A stretch of 64,000 bases of DNA. Origin: Sambucus nigra. Its lineage: Eukaryota > Streptophyta > Magnoliopsida > Dipsacales > Adoxaceae. The DNA is taken from NCBI GenBank assembly GCA_949130495.1, contig OX422211.1, positions 534,474,017-534,538,016 of the forward strand. Reading direction: 5' to 3'. How positions within the stretch are numbered: position 1 is the first letter of the stretch; each line of letters starts with the position of its first letter. A program made the position numbers and the translations under genes. The notes beneath the pieces are model-generated. The model searched no databases and was not told the DNA's origin. It saw nothing but the letters and a program-made list of their open reading frames with translations. This document shows positions 46,759 to 58,698 of this stretch, piece after piece.

Positions 46759-48522
46759 TCATCCTCCTGCATCTCCGCCTGTAATAACATTACAGTCAAA
46801 TGACCCAAAGCGTATTGAAAATACCTCATGTTCTGGCTGTCTTGGTCTCTTAGGAAGATCGGGGTCGTCTTGAGGATCAACTTCATGGTCTCTTTTCTTG
46901 TTCTCCTCTGCTCGACGAGGAGATCTAGACCTCTCTCTTGTTCGGTCGTTGTTTCTCCTTTCATTCCTCCGATCAACATACTTTGTCAATTTTCCTCGTC
47001 TGATGAGTGTTTCAATTTCATTCTGAAGAGCTATGCAATTTTTTATCATATGGCCATGATCTTTATGAAACTTGTAATATTTTGCCTTGTTCCTCCTGTC
47101 AGGGTTTGCCTTCATTTTCTCTGGCCAGTTTAATTCCTCGTTGTTCTTGATTTCTTCTAGAACATGGTTGATGTCTTTCTTCAAAGGAGTATAATTATCA
47201 AATTTCTTCAATACTTCCCATGACGACCTTAGTTTTGAGTGTTTGTCACTACCATTGTTCATATGCTCTTTTTTCTTAGCTTTATCACCGTCCACCTTGG
47301 TTTCTTTGGCATCCATATTCTTCTTCGCAGCCATAGCCTCCTCGGCATTCATAATCTTGGCCGCTTTTCCCATCAGATTTGACATGGTTCTAGGTGGATC
47401 TTTGGCCAAATTATAGTACAACTTGTTGGGCAGTAGTCCACTCATCAAGGCAGTAATCGCTGTCTTTTCCTCATAATCAATGACTTCGAGTTTCTCGTTA
47501 TTAAAACGAGTTATATAATCTCTGGTACTTTCACCAGCTTTTTGTCTAACACTTAACAAATACGCTACTCGTTTAACTGGCTTTGCCCCAAAACAGAAAT
47601 TCCCAATGAATAACTTGGCCAATTGAAGAAAAGTTGAGATCTTACCCCGAGGAAGATTATTGTACCATATTTAAGCAAATCCGGTAAGAGTTCCCGAGAA
47701 GGCTCTGCATCTTATCTCATCTGGAACAGCATAGATGTCGGCTGCAGCTTGGTATTATTCTATATGAAGGACAGGGTCGGTCTTTCCATCATATTTAGGG
47801 GTCACAACAAGTGCTTTGAACTTTGATGGTGTTGGAAAATCTATAATGGCCTGGACAAAAGGTGTTCCTTGAACAAAAGTTCGTTGTAGAGGGTTCTTGG
47901 CTTTAGCCATTTCCCCTAATCTATCCTCCAGCCTCTGAATAGAGCCTTTCCACGCATCGTTTCCTTCCTCGGGCCTGTTAGTTCGAGTAACTGATTGCGT
48001 TGATGTGGCTTCCTGGGATCTATCTTGACGAGCAGCTGGTCGCGACTGGGCAGATCCTTCCCTTAAGTCTGATGGTCGTTGAAAACTCCTCGATGCGGCT
48101 CTAGGAGGACTTTTGCTCCTCCTAGGACCTAATCGATCAAAAGGAGATACTCTGCTTAATCTTTCTAGCGCACTAGTTCTTTCTGGAGAGAGAGTGATAC
48201 ATTGTTCAGTATTTGTGGCTCGTACCAACGAAGTTCGTCCAGGTTGATAAGAAAAATCTTCAGACTCCTCAGTACGATATGAATCGGTACGCCTAGTACG
48301 CGAAGAAAGCAAACGGGTATTTCTTTGAATACTTCGCGGTCCTGAATGGGTTGGTGCACCGCTATGGAGGGTTTGTATGAGTTGTCGCATAGTTTCTTAC
48401 ATGACTGTCTGGCCCTGGGCCAGATTTGTCATTATTCCAGCCAGATCTGGAATATTTGGTGGAGCAGATGGATTTGGAGGGCTTCCAGCTTTTCGATTGC
48501 TGGGTTCTGGAATATCAGCCAT
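46759..48522 (-). pseudogene. Element B gag
   Basis: Start ATG at 48,522 (MADIPEPSNRKAGSPP), 44 bp from the PBS; the frame is open to 46,759 apart from TAA at 48,397, 47,755 and 47,671. The N-terminal third is arginine/serine-rich. The gag core has VVTPKYDGKTDPVLHIE, IWYNNLPRGKISTFLQLAK and GESTRDYITRFNNEKLEV. A nucleocapsid-like segment KYYKFHKDHGHMIKNCIALQ (one cysteine missing from the usual CxxH pattern) precedes an RS-rich tail (RRNNDRTRERSRSPRR). The final TGA at 46,759 lies in frame with protease, so gag and pol form one frame. Confidence 0.9.
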
Positions 48523-48565
48523 TTGTGATGAATTATTTTCGATAAAAAATGATATTACCAGTCGT

Positions 48566-48583
48566 TTCCCACAGACGGCGCCA
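48566..48583 (-). other. Element B primer-binding site
   Basis: The minus strand reads TGGCGCCGTCTGTGGGAA, three bases from the 5' LTR. Not the Met-type site; tRNA not identified. Confidence 0.8.
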
Positions 48584-48586
48584 ATC

Positions 48587-49179
48587 TGTTAATGTAAAAA
48601 ATTAAATTATTATATCTAATTATTTAATCACAGATAAAATAAAATAAGACAAAGAAATTTTAAAGTGGTTCAGCCTTATAAGAATGGCCTACGTCCACTG
48701 ATTCTGTTATTGCTGACTGTTTGGGAATTCTCAATTACAAATCTCATCAAGAAATTATGGTCCCCTTACAATGAGGATAATACAATGTATTTATAGCCCT
48801 AAGGCTGTCATGTGAAAGGGTAATACATTCAATGCCCCTTAAGCGTATACATATATATGATAATAATAAGCATTTAATGCGCAGTCAATCTGTTGGTTAT
48901 CCTATTATTAACGCTTTGTTCGAGGTGCAGCTCGGACCACCTAAGCTACTCAGACCGCCTAAGTAGCTCGGTACTCAAAAGCTCCTCGGCACTCAAAAGT
49001 TCCTCGTAAAGTTCTCGTTGGTCGGAGCGTCTGAGTTGATCGGGGAAGCAGAGTTCCTCGTTGCAGTATGGTTCCTCGGAGTCAAGGTGTTTGTTCGGAA
49101 GTGTTTGTTGTTGACACGCAGATTACCACGTGTCTTCACTCAATTGAGCCATGTCAGTAGACTAAATTTGGTATCAACA
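48587..49179 (-). repeat. Element B 5' LTR
   Basis: 593 bp, TGTTAATG to GGTATCAACA, TATA box at 48,787-48,797 (minus). Confidence 0.92.
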
Positions 49180-49184
49180 ACTAC

Positions 49185-50670
49185 GATTCTCCGTCACATT
49201 AGTTGGTCTAGGCCAGTCTAGTATAGCTTTGATCTTTTGAGGGTCAACCGACAATCCCTCCTTGGAAATGACATGTCCTAGAAAAGAGACACTAGGCAAC
49301 CAAAACTCACACTTCTTTAATTTTGCATATAATTTCTCTTTCCTAAGGATTTGTAATACCGTCTCTAAATGCTTTTCGTGTTCTTCAATACTTTTGGAAT
49401 AAATAAGGATGTCATCAATGAAAACAACCACACACTGATCCAAGTACTTCCTAAACACCCTATTCATTATATCCATAAAAGTGGCTGGTGCATTAGTTAG
49501 TCCAAATGGAATTACAAGAAATTCATAGTGACCATATCTAGTACGAAAAGCTGATTTTGAAATATCATCATCCTTAATCTTCAATTGATGATAGACTGAC
49601 CTAAGGTCAATCTTAGAGAATACTTGTGCACCTTCTAATTGATCAAACAAGTCATCTATATGAGGTAAGGGGTATTTATTCTTAATGGTTACCTTATTCA
49701 GTTCGTGATAATCAATACATAGTCGCATTGTCCCATCCTTCTTTTTTACAAATAAGACTGGAGCACCCCAAGGCGATATACTTGGTCTGATAAAACCCTT
49801 GTCTAAAAGGTATTTTAATTGAACTTTTAACTCTCTTAATTCTAAAGGTGCCATACGATATGGTGGTTTTGAGATTGGTATAGTTCTAGGAATAAGGTCA
49901 ACGATAAATTCTATTTCTCTATTAGGAGGTAGGCCTGGTAAATCATCTGGAAAAACATCCATAAATTTCTTAACGATAGGAATATCTTCTAAGCAAGTCC
50001 CAATCGTCTGCAAACTGGTAACAGTTGTAAGAAATCCTTGACATCCCTTCTTAAGAAAACTATAGGCTTGCATTGCAGAAATAATACATATCGGAGATAT
50101 GATGCCGATTCCTTCAAAACTAAATTTTGGTTGGTGAGGGATTTGGAAAGTAACACTCTTCTCAAAATAATCCACCTTAGCATGATATGATGCTAACCAG
50201 TCCATCCCCAAAATGACTTCAAAATCTCTAATGTCTAAAACTATCAAATCAATAAATAGTTTATGACTATCAATGTCTATGGGGCAAGCCTTGTATACTA
50301 ATTTACCCATTAATAACTCACCCGAATGAGTAGAAACATGTATGTTATGATTCAAAGGTTCAGGCAATTTATGAAAGCGATTTAATACATGTATAGATAC
50401 AAACAAATGGTTAGAACCGGGATCTATCAAATCTTTAAAAGGTTGTTCACGTGTAGAAAGTGTACCTGACACTACCGCATTGGAAGCTTGGGTATCAGGA
50501 AAAGCAAAAACTCTACCCTGTCTGCCTTGATCCTTGTTTGCACTTGAAGGCTTTATCGGAACCCTTGATGGGTTTGTGCAGTCTTTTATCTGATGTCCTT
50601 TCTGTCCACATATAAAACAAGCTCCTGAATCCTTATAACAAGGTCGTCCTCCATGCATCTTTCCACATTG
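49185..50670 (-). pseudogene. Element E protease and reverse transcriptase (N-terminal part, cut by B)
   Basis: The 494-aa ORF 49,174-50,658 is open without a stop. It begins with the gag zinc knuckle [14 protein letters not shown], then protease with [13 protein letters not shown] (D-P-G, where D-S/T-G is usual, so activity is doubtful) and [12 protein letters not shown] follows: [61 protein letters not shown] and the catalytic [10 protein letters not shown]. It ends at [13 protein letters not shown] where B is inserted; the true continuation is at 36,893 leftward. The last four residues are read from B-flank sequence. Confidence 0.9.
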
Positions 50671-51474
50671 TTAGCATCTCTGGTTATTATACTGTTTGTT
50701 ATCACTAGATCCCCCAACATTGGATGTGTTCCTAAAGAAATTTCTATTATTTGGGTTCTTTCCTTTTTGTTCCCCAAACTTCCTCTTGCTATCTCTAATT
50801 CGATTATACTCCTCACCATCCCTCTCAGCTATTGTAGCCCTAGTCACGACATCAATATATGATGTTAATTTCAGGATGGAAATTCGACTACGAATATTCA
50901 ACCTTAACCCACGCTCAAACTTCTTCGCTCTTAAAACATCAGTTGCTACAACATGACATGAAAAACGGGATAACTCAGTAAACTTTGCCTCATATTAACT
51001 AACCGTCATATTCCCTTGCACCAAACTCATAAAGTCAGCTGCCATTTCGTCTTTCACCGTTTCTGGAAAATATTTCTCATAAAAGATTACTAAGAAATCA
51101 TTCCAACCTATGTACTCATTCCATTCCCCGTGTATTATCTTAGTCATTCTCCACCAATGTTCAGCCTCTCCTTCTAACATAAATGTTGCAAATGACACCC
51201 TTTGTTCATCGGTACACTTAAGAATATCGAGTATCTTTTCCATCTGCATCACCCAACTTTCTACCTCGGTGGGGTTAGGAGTACCTTTAAAAGATGGAGG
51301 ATTCAACTTCTTGAACTGTTCAATTGTACATCTACTTAGTTCAAGATTCTTTGGTACTCCATTGTTCACCTGCTGCTCCACAATCTTTGCTAGACTTTTG
51401 ATTGCCTTGTATGCACCTTCCGGTCCTTCTATACTCGAATCTCTAGTTCCCATTGATGATCTTCTCTTGGTCAT
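50671..51474 (-). pseudogene. Element E gag (two stops)
   Basis: Start ATG at 51,474 (MTKRRSSMGTRDSS). The gag core reads FKKLNPPSFKGTPNPTEVESW, TFMLEGEAEHWWRM and FLVIFYEKYFPETVKDEMA, the chromovirus pattern. A TAA at 50,995 follows MSLVQGNMTVS; the frame continues FTELSRFSCHVVATD and a basic stretch to a second TAA at 50,671, just before the zinc knuckle. No frameshift, so gag and pol share one frame. Confidence 0.9.
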
Positions 51475-51671
51475 TTTCTACAGTCATCGCCAAACGTAAG
51501 ATCTACTATACTATATCAATATTGAAAACTAAAAGACTAATTATAAATAATATAACACATAGGGAGGGTTATCACATAAATTAGATTTTTAATACTATCT
51601 CCTAAGGATGGAAACATAAAATATATAACATTCGAAACCTATGCTCAGTAGTCTACGGGTTCATAACCTAT

Positions 51672-51683
51672 ACTCTGATACCA
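51672..51683 (-). other. Element E primer-binding site
   Basis: The minus strand reads TGGTATCAGAGT, the initiator-Met tRNA type site, four bases from the 5' LTR. Confidence 0.85.
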
Positions 51684-51687
51684 CCTC

Positions 51688-53958
51688 TATCAGGACCCCG
51701 ACCCAAAAATAGTAGGAAACGAGTGTCTTGACGTGCCACCAAGGCATCGAATATTCTGGCGTTAAAATTTTTCTTTTAAAATATATGTAGCGGAAGTATT
51801 ATCACATGGTTATGAATCGTAAAATACTGAAAGTAAAGGAATTACATCATCAGAGCTTTCTAAAGGAAACTTCATTTGTATTAAAATATCAACGAGTTAC
51901 AACTTGATACAAAGAGCTAAGTACGCTCTATCTAATTAAACAAACTTCTACTTAAGGTAACAAAAAGAGATTTAAATTCTAAATCTTCAACATAGTCCTT
52001 TTTCGTTCCATCCACGAGCTTAATTATTTCCTGAAAAATGATTATTTATACAGCGTCAGCTAAAAGCCGAATGAGATTCAATCTCTAGACATTCCAGGAT
52101 TTTTCAGAAAATTGATACCTATTCAATTTAGAACATAAGGTATATACATAGAGATAGGAATTTCAAGTAATATATATAAAGTAAATGACAATATATATAT
52201 ATATTCAGAATAAACAGTTCAGAACAGAGGAGATAAAACAATTGAGCATATATCAATTATTCAGTTTTAGTGGCCATGTACGCTCTAATACCCAGACAGA
52301 TAGTGTTACCAAATATTTTCACCCGGTAACATCACAGACAGATAATCATGATTTTTGGAACAACGCCTTGTTTAGGGCACACCAGCGATAAACCAACTCG
52401 GAAGGTACCACTCAAATATTTCCACCCGGTAGTCAAGGTCAATATAGTAAGAGAGTTTCCATAGGCCGAATCAATAATTACTGAATTCAAATCAGATGTT
52501 TATATGGAGAGATATAAACATATAACAAACGACGAAATCATCGGTATCAGCTGCATTTTGAGAATGAAAGCATTTCACAAAATATACATAGTTTGCATAA
52601 TATGATATAATCAAAATGCGCAAGAAATTGCATAGAGTACTCACCTAAAATAGAGGCTGAAATTATAGATAATGAGTCTTCGATCGCACGTTAATCTAAC
52701 AAATACGATAAAGGTTTAAGTATACGTTCTAAACAAGGTCCAGTCTCCATATTGTATTTTAATAATAACTTGTTTCAAAGGATTACTAAAAACCATTTTC
52801 TTAACTTTTAAAACTCGTTGATCGTAATTAAAGGATTCAATTCATAGTTCTTCCTAATCAGTCGGTTCCCAGTAGAGATGGAGGGTCACAGGGGCACCAC
52901 TTAAATACCATCTCATCTAGACAGAATATTTTCGAATTTATTCCCAGTAGAGATGGAGGGTCACAGGGGCACCACTTAAATACCATCTCAACTAGACAGA
53001 ATTTCATCGAGACTGACTTTGGAATTACTTAAATGAGATTCCATAATAACGAGCAATTACTTACAAAAATCATTTTAAAAAGTGTATATATATTTTCAAA
53101 CAAGTTGACATATTTTGAAAATAAAATCAATTTAGATTGTTTCCAAATTTTATGTTTTGATTAGTGGATCCTTTAGTGTATTTTCCCATCATAACTACTA
53201 AGTAAAGCTATAAAGCACGAAATTAAAACTATAAATATGCATTACAACAATTAAATAAAATCATACCTACGAAACAAATTCTTTCTTCGAAATTATAGAA
53301 CTCCTTCTTAAGATATTTCCCAAGCTTTCTATCACTCTTTCTTACTATAATTCTCAAGGAATTTGTGTGAGTTTCAAATGAACCCTAAGGCTCTATTTAT
53401 AGGTTTCCAAAAGTATTACGGTATTGACATGTGTCTAATGACTACGCTTTTTGGAGTGGTGATTCAACACCGAGGTGACACGATCCGGAGTGGTCTTGCA
53501 GTGTTAATATCACCAAATGATGACAAGTGTTTTAGCTTTGTCTCTAAAGACGACATGTGTAAGGTGGAAGTGACCAACACGTAGTGGAAAGGTGATAAGG
53601 GTATAAGTGTTATTTCACACATAATAGGTATTTTGGTAATTTCACACTATATATTTTGAATATTTCTTAGAGGTCCTTGAAAATATTTTATTTACAAAAT
53701 GGCCCATTTTATATTTTTATTTTAGTCCTTAAAGTTTCATAAAATTATATTTTCTACCCCAAAACTTATTATTTACCTTAAGATATGTCATAAGACTTCG
53801 ATTTGATCCAATTTACAGTTGATTCTTCGTAATTAAAAATGGAGTTTGTTATATTGATAGCCAATAATACCACATATCTAATAATACAAAATTTATAATA
53901 TAATAAGTAACACAAGAGTGTAAAAACAAACTATATATATAAAAATCGGGTCATTACA
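51688..53958 (-). repeat. Element E 5' LTR
   Basis: 2,271 bp; the outer edge is altered from TGTCACGACC to TATCAGGACC. TATA box at 53,393-53,402 (minus). Shares the 75-bp tandem pair with the other LTR. Confidence 0.9.
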
Positions 53959-53963
53959 AGTAG

Positions 53964-54400
53964 GCTCCATCGTAAGAGGGTAAATGTCACCTCCTGCCCC
54001 TATGGGAATAGGCAACCAAAAAACCCAGCTGAGGTCATGGGAGAAGTAGATCTAGGAACTTTAGATCCACTAACAACCGAACCTATCATCCAAATTTTAC
54101 CTCATCTCTAAGGTCCACTGACTATTATGATGGGCATTCATTCTCTCAGGAAAAGATGAGCATGATAAAAAGGTTGAGCTATGGAATAACTTTTGATCGT
54201 CTAGTGCCCCGAGTTGTAAGGGGTCATAATAACATAGAGCCCTCAAGATCCATAGATTGTCGATAAGGATCTATCATGTCAATAACCAGCATACGAGGAT
54301 CAATGCATGCCAAGAAGTCTTCCTAAGAAAAGAGCTCAGCACCAATTCATGCCCAGTGGCTAAGACTATCTCAATCAAGGTTGACCACGATAATAATCCA
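53964..54400 (+). pseudogene. Element D, continuation after E
   Basis: This should join 32,484 once E is removed. The plus strand gives short readings such as SFSQEKMSMIKRLSYGITFDRLVPRVV, but with many stops. It meets the minus-strand gag of element C somewhere near 54,400-54,450; the exact junction is not visible. Confidence 0.35.
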
Positions 54401-54439
54401 TAGACGGGATCAATTCAAAGGTTGGAAGATCTCTTGGGG

Positions 54440-55706
54440 GAAATATCTAAATCAAAATCTTATAGATCAGAATCTTATAGATCAGCTCCTTAAAAACTGT
54501 GCTGGCAGCTTGAAAGGCTTTAGAAGGATCAGTTATGCCCCCATTTTTGGCACCATTCAGCTTCTTGTTCCCCTTCTTAAGGGTGTTCTCCTTATCTCCC
54601 CCTTTGTTCGCCTTGGCACGACCAGTCTCAACTTGACCAGTATGGACCACGCCATCCACCTTAGAATATTTCTCAATACATAATATGAAATCATCAATGG
54701 TTTCAGCTTCCTTCTTAGTGATATAGCATTGTCGTGGGGAATAGACCTATTTTGAAGGATACAACGACAACTTGATTCAAGAAATAGTCTAACTCATTGA
54801 AGACTTCCTAGTAAAATTTGGCATATTCGTGCAGGGACCCATGATGGTTCTTTTTTTACGTGAGCACTAAGTCTATCTTTTTGGGATGAGAGTTGTTGGT
54901 GATGAAATGAGCAGTGAAGGATTCGGCGAGAACCTTGAAACTCTTGATGGACCTGTGAGCGAGTTTTTTGAACCATATTTGGTCAACGTCACCCAAGATG
55001 GAGGGAAAAATATAACACACCAGCACATCTTTATGACTTCATAAACTCATAGCCTATTTGTACTACCGAGCATGGTCAATAGGATCAGTCTTGCCATTGT
55101 AGACCTTAAACCTAGGGGTTACAAATTTCTAAGGGGGTTCCTCCTCTTCGATAGGTTATGAGAAGGTATACTTCATCTGGGTAATGAGGGCTCTCCTTGA
55201 TAGTTTCGTAATTGACCTGTCCCCCCTATGATCGAGGTGTTTATCCATTTTCCTTTGAACCAAACTCCTTATGTCATCTCTGTGGCACTCATTGCCCATG
55301 TGGTGCATGCCTTGATAACGTCCATGCCCTAAACGCTCTTGGTCACACTTGGTGCTCCTTCCTCAGCAGTGAGTTTTGCTCGCCTGTGGGTTAGGAGTCT
55401 GAAGTCAGTGTTTTTGCTTCCAGTGGATTTTTTCTCCATCTCATCTAGTCACCTTTGGAGGCGAGAATTATCTTCAACTTGGAGGTGAGTTGCCTCCTCA
55501 TGTTGTTGAAGCATTGTTTCGTAGGCGTCAATCAGGCGTGAGATCTAATTAAACCTAGGTTGTCCGTGGCTTTCCTCCGAAGGCTGTCGCTCTGATCAGA
55601 ACCTTAGGTTCCCATCTTAGCGAACCTCAGACCTAATCCTCAATGGAACCAAATCAGCTCACACGCCTCCGGACTAGGGTGCACTGTTCGGTTGGTGAGA
55701 CATCAT
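54440..55706 (-). pseudogene. Element C gag (broken)
   Basis: Start near 55,706 (MMSHQPNSAP). The best-preserved part is around 54,790-54,980, where an adjusted frame reads FKKLAHRSIKSFKVLAESF and SLHEYAKFY, the plant Tat gag signature (a serine-phenylalanine-leucine rich segment before the basic linker). The downstream piece 54,447-54,659 is a basic KANKGGDKENTLKKGNKK tail. Numerous frameshifts. Confidence 0.65.
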
Positions 55707-55750
55707 GGCTGTTTTTTGAGAAAATTGCTCTCGTGAAAAGGAAAGTCGAT

Positions 55751-55767
55751 TCCCACAGACGGCACCA
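55751..55767 (-). other. Element C primer-binding site
   Basis: The minus strand reads TGGTGCCGTCTGTGGGA, matching those of A and B. Confidence 0.75.
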
Positions 55768-55769
55768 AT

Positions 55770-56876
55770 TGTGAGTACAAATTAATCACAATTAAAAAAT
55801 TATTCCAGAAAGTAAATAAAGAACGAATAAAGAGATGTCAATAACTCTACACAAGATTTTATGTGGTTCGGTTACTTGCCTACATCCACGAAGAGGTCAG
55901 TATTTTTCTCAGTGTTCTAAAAGGCGCACTTAGACTTGAGGCTTGGGAGAAATGTCCTACCTTAAGCCTTTTATGCCTTATTCTTGGTAAAAGGTTTAAG
56001 GCGCAATTTTTTTTAAAAACAAAAAAAAATAGTGAAATGATATCTCCTTTTAAAGGCTTTTTTTTACAACTCGGACCAATATCTTGTCCAAAACAATCAA
56101 AAGACAAATAATATCCCAAACCTCTCTGTCGCTCGTCCAAAAAAAGTCTAACATTGCCTACCGACTTTCAACCAAAAATCTATACGTTTCATTTAAAAGG
56201 TGAAAATACATTTCTTATATTGAATCATTTTTTATTGATTATTGATTATTGATATTGATTATTGAAATATGAAAAATATATTTTGTACACTGCTTATTAA
56301 ATGTTGAGAAAAACATTTTATATATTGATTATGGAGCATGTATATGAGAAAGATAGCTACCAAATATATGGATATATTTTTAAAATTCAAGGTATGTATT
56401 ATTTTATTATATTAATAGCCTTAGAATAATTAAAATAATAAAAAAAACGCCTTTATACGCTTAGGCTTCGCCTAGGAGCACCGAGGCTCCTAAGGCTTGA
56501 GGCTTGACTTCTACACCTTGACCATGCCTCGCTCATTTTAGAACCTTGGTTTTTTTCATTAAGTTCTTTCAAGTCTTGAAATTACGCCCCCTTTGACCCT
56601 AGGGCTCGGCTACATTTATAGTGATGTAAAGTGGTTGAGTTGTACAAGAAACTCTCCCACCTTGTTATTGGCTCATGTGGTATTCCTGAATAGCTCCTCC
56701 TATATTATTGGTAACCGTTTAAGTTATTGAGGTTGATGTGATAAATGTTCGTATTTATCCACGTGGCAAATGTAATTGTTGATTTCTTTGAGTAGTTGGG
56801 TCGAACATGTCCACATTCTACTGGCCTTGCTCGGCTGTCTCTTAATTAGACCTAATTAATTATTTAGGTCCCCACA
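55770..56876 (-). repeat. Element C 5' LTR, interrupted
   Basis: Starts TGTGAGTAC and ends GTCCCCACA. Without the inserted hAT-like element it is about 480 bp, close to B's LTR. A minus-strand TATA box is near 56,613-56,621. Confidence 0.6.
55920..56548. mobile_element. hAT-like non-autonomous element inside C's LTR
   Basis: Terminal inverted repeats CAGTGTTCTAAAA and CAAGGTTCTAAAA, with subterminal GGCGC/GCGAGG-type motifs. Flanks ATTTTTCT and GTTTTTTT are a weak 8-bp duplication. No transposase. 629 bp. Confidence 0.6.
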
Positions 56877-58252
56877 GTATTGAAACAGGTATATCCACCA
56901 AGTCCATATTTCTTTTATTCAAATTATTTTGTTGTTATGTCATCTAATTTGTCTATACATGAGTGGAAATAAAGCTTATTTTCATATGAATGTGTATTGC
57001 ATCAATGAATCATGAACTTGAGGATCATATATTCCTTTTCCTTAGCCTTTTATGCATACGAACTGTTTGATGAATGTAAAGAAAATAGTTTGTAAACAAA
57101 AACCTTTTCCTCTTTCTCCTCAATTAGGTTATCAATAAAGAAAATTAAAAAACATATATTCTTCTTCTATAAAATTATTTGTCCAAACAGATAATCAATG
57201 TTTTCTTCCCTTTTAAATATGTATTTTTTTTCTCAAAAAGTATGATGTAAATTGGAAAAAAAAAAGGAAAGAAAAAATCTAAAGCATTATGAGAACTGGA
57301 GCCCCCAAATGATTTAAAAAATATTCTAAAAATCTTAGCATAGTAATTAGACATACTAAAATTTACTATAGTGAATAGAATAATGCACCACTATTTAGTG
57401 AAGAAGGGAAATGAAAAGAATTGTTTAATATGGTAGCACTGCAATACAAAAAAATTACTTTCGAGTGCTATCTCAAAATCATATAATCTACTCATTAAAG
57501 CCTTTATTCATATGCCTTCTGGAAACTCCTTCAAGTTAAATAAATACTTTAGCTATTTTAATAAAGGGTCTAATGAAAATTATTTTCGTGTCTGAATTTT
57601 TAGAATGTGATAATTTTAAATGCTCTAATAGATTTCTTAATTTGTATGTTTGTTTCTCTGTATTTACACTTACAATTTCCTAGCGATAGATACTCATATG
57701 TTGTGCATATTAAGTTTGCTAAAGTATGTTTTGTATAAATTTATAACGTAACATATATTGTATAAAATGTTTAATGTTATATATTAAGATTTTGTAATCT
57801 ATTTGATGAGCTCGTCTCGAATGTTTTAAGATTATTTTACATTGTTTTCAATGTACTTTTAAACATAACAATTTCTTTCATAATAGTTTTCATATATTGA
57901 TTTAATATTAATTTTTATTTATTTAAAATATTATTAACTTATTCAAACATATTATTCACCATCAAAATAATATTTTAATATATTAAATATTTTTTATATA
58001 TCATACCACGTGGTGTGTGGGTCAGCATTAAGAGCACTTCGATTAATCCATGTTCGCGATTCGTCGCTTCTGCTGACCAAGCAATATTTTGACAATATCA
58101 GGGATCAAACTGGGGACCAAATTCAATCCAGCCTCAAGACAGTCCCAATGACAGTCTTATATTACTCGACCAAGAGGCTTGGTTTATTAAATATATTTTT
58201 AATATATCTTAAATATATTGTTTTTTAACACGTAAATCTTTACAATTATAAA
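56877..58252. other. AT-rich sequence without recognised features
   Basis: No coding frames of note, no terminal repeats. Long A/T runs only. Confidence 0.5.
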
Positions 58253-58420
58253 AATTCTATTTGTACAGAGGATTCTATACAGAATCGTCTGTACAGACTA
58301 ATGTGTCGTGTCTGTATAGGTCCGTGCCTTGAGTGATCCAGACACGAACCAATACAGACACGACACGACACGTCAGTCTGTACAGATGATTCTGTACGAA
58401 TCCTCTGTACGTATAGAATT
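58253..58420. repeat. Foldback (MITE-like) inverted repeat
   Basis: Left arm starting ATTCTATTTGTACAGAGG pairs with the right arm ending CCTCTGTACGTATAGAAT; arms are about 75 bp with few mismatches and a short loop near 58,338. No clear TSD (a TA-type is possible). Confidence 0.75.
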
Positions 58421-58464
58421 ACTCTTAAAATTATTCTTTTAGTAACATACGAATACGATGCATG

Positions 58465-58690
58465 CAGGGGCGGAACTAGTGGTCGGCTGGGGGGGGCTCC
58501 AGCCCGCCCCTAAAAAAAAAAAAAAAAAAAAAAGTAGTGTTAAAATTTAACTTCAGCTCACCCTTAATAGGAATTTTGATGATTTTCGTCAAAATGTTTT
58601 AAATAACCTCAAAAAAATTCGGCTCGGGGCTCCCGCCCCCGAACCCCCGACATTAGCCTGTCCCAGCGTCAAATCCTAGTTCCGCCACTG
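58465..58690. mobile_element. hAT-type MITE
   Basis: Terminal inverted repeats CAGGGGCGGAACTAG and CTAGTTCCGCCACTG, flanked by an exact 8-bp duplication GATGCATG (58,457-58,464 and 58,691-58,698). 226 bp, with a 23-A run and the GC-rich word GGGGCTCCCGCCCCCGAAC. Confidence 0.9.
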
Positions 58691-58698
58691 GATGCATG

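Larger units (their letters stand above)
36899..49179 (-). mobile_element. Element B: Ty3/gypsy Tat-lineage retrotransposon with antisense genes
   Basis: LTRs 36,899-37,470 and 48,587-49,179 share TGTTGATG/TGTTAATG starts and GGTATCAACA ends. Flanks are ACTAT (36,894-36,898) and ACTAC (49,180-49,184), a 5-bp TSD with one change; removing B rejoins E's RT frame. Minus-strand order: PBS, gag, protease, RT, RNase H, second RNase H, integrase, tandem repeats, two plus-strand genes, PPT, 3' LTR. The second RNase H is the hallmark of the Tat lineage. Gag through RT forms one frame with seven stops. Length is 12.3 kb. Confidence 0.92.
32485..53958 (-). mobile_element. Element E: Ty3/gypsy chromovirus (probably Tekay/Del clade), split by element B
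   Basis: Two LTRs of 2,270 and 2,271 bp (32,485-34,754; 51,688-53,958) are highly similar. AGTAG flanks both ends (32,480-32,484; 53,959-53,963). On the minus strand the order is 5' LTR, Met-type PBS, gag, protease, RT, RNase H, integrase, chromodomain, PPT, 3' LTR. Gag to RT lies in one frame with single stops, so the element is moderately old. Element B sits inside the RT/RNase H junction. Without B, E is about 9.2 kb. Confidence 0.92.
54440..56876 (-). mobile_element. Element C: partial Tat-lineage retrotransposon (gag, PBS, 5' LTR)
   Basis: Minus-strand order is LTR (55,770-56,876), PBS (55,751-55,767), gag (54,440-55,706). Pol is absent, so the left part was lost or interrupted. It abuts element D, which points the other way. 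Confidence 0.7.

Noticed and set aside
58010..58228. Short plus-strand ORF near 58.0 kb
   Set aside because: Only weak local inverted words; no terminal repeats, TSD or protein similarity.
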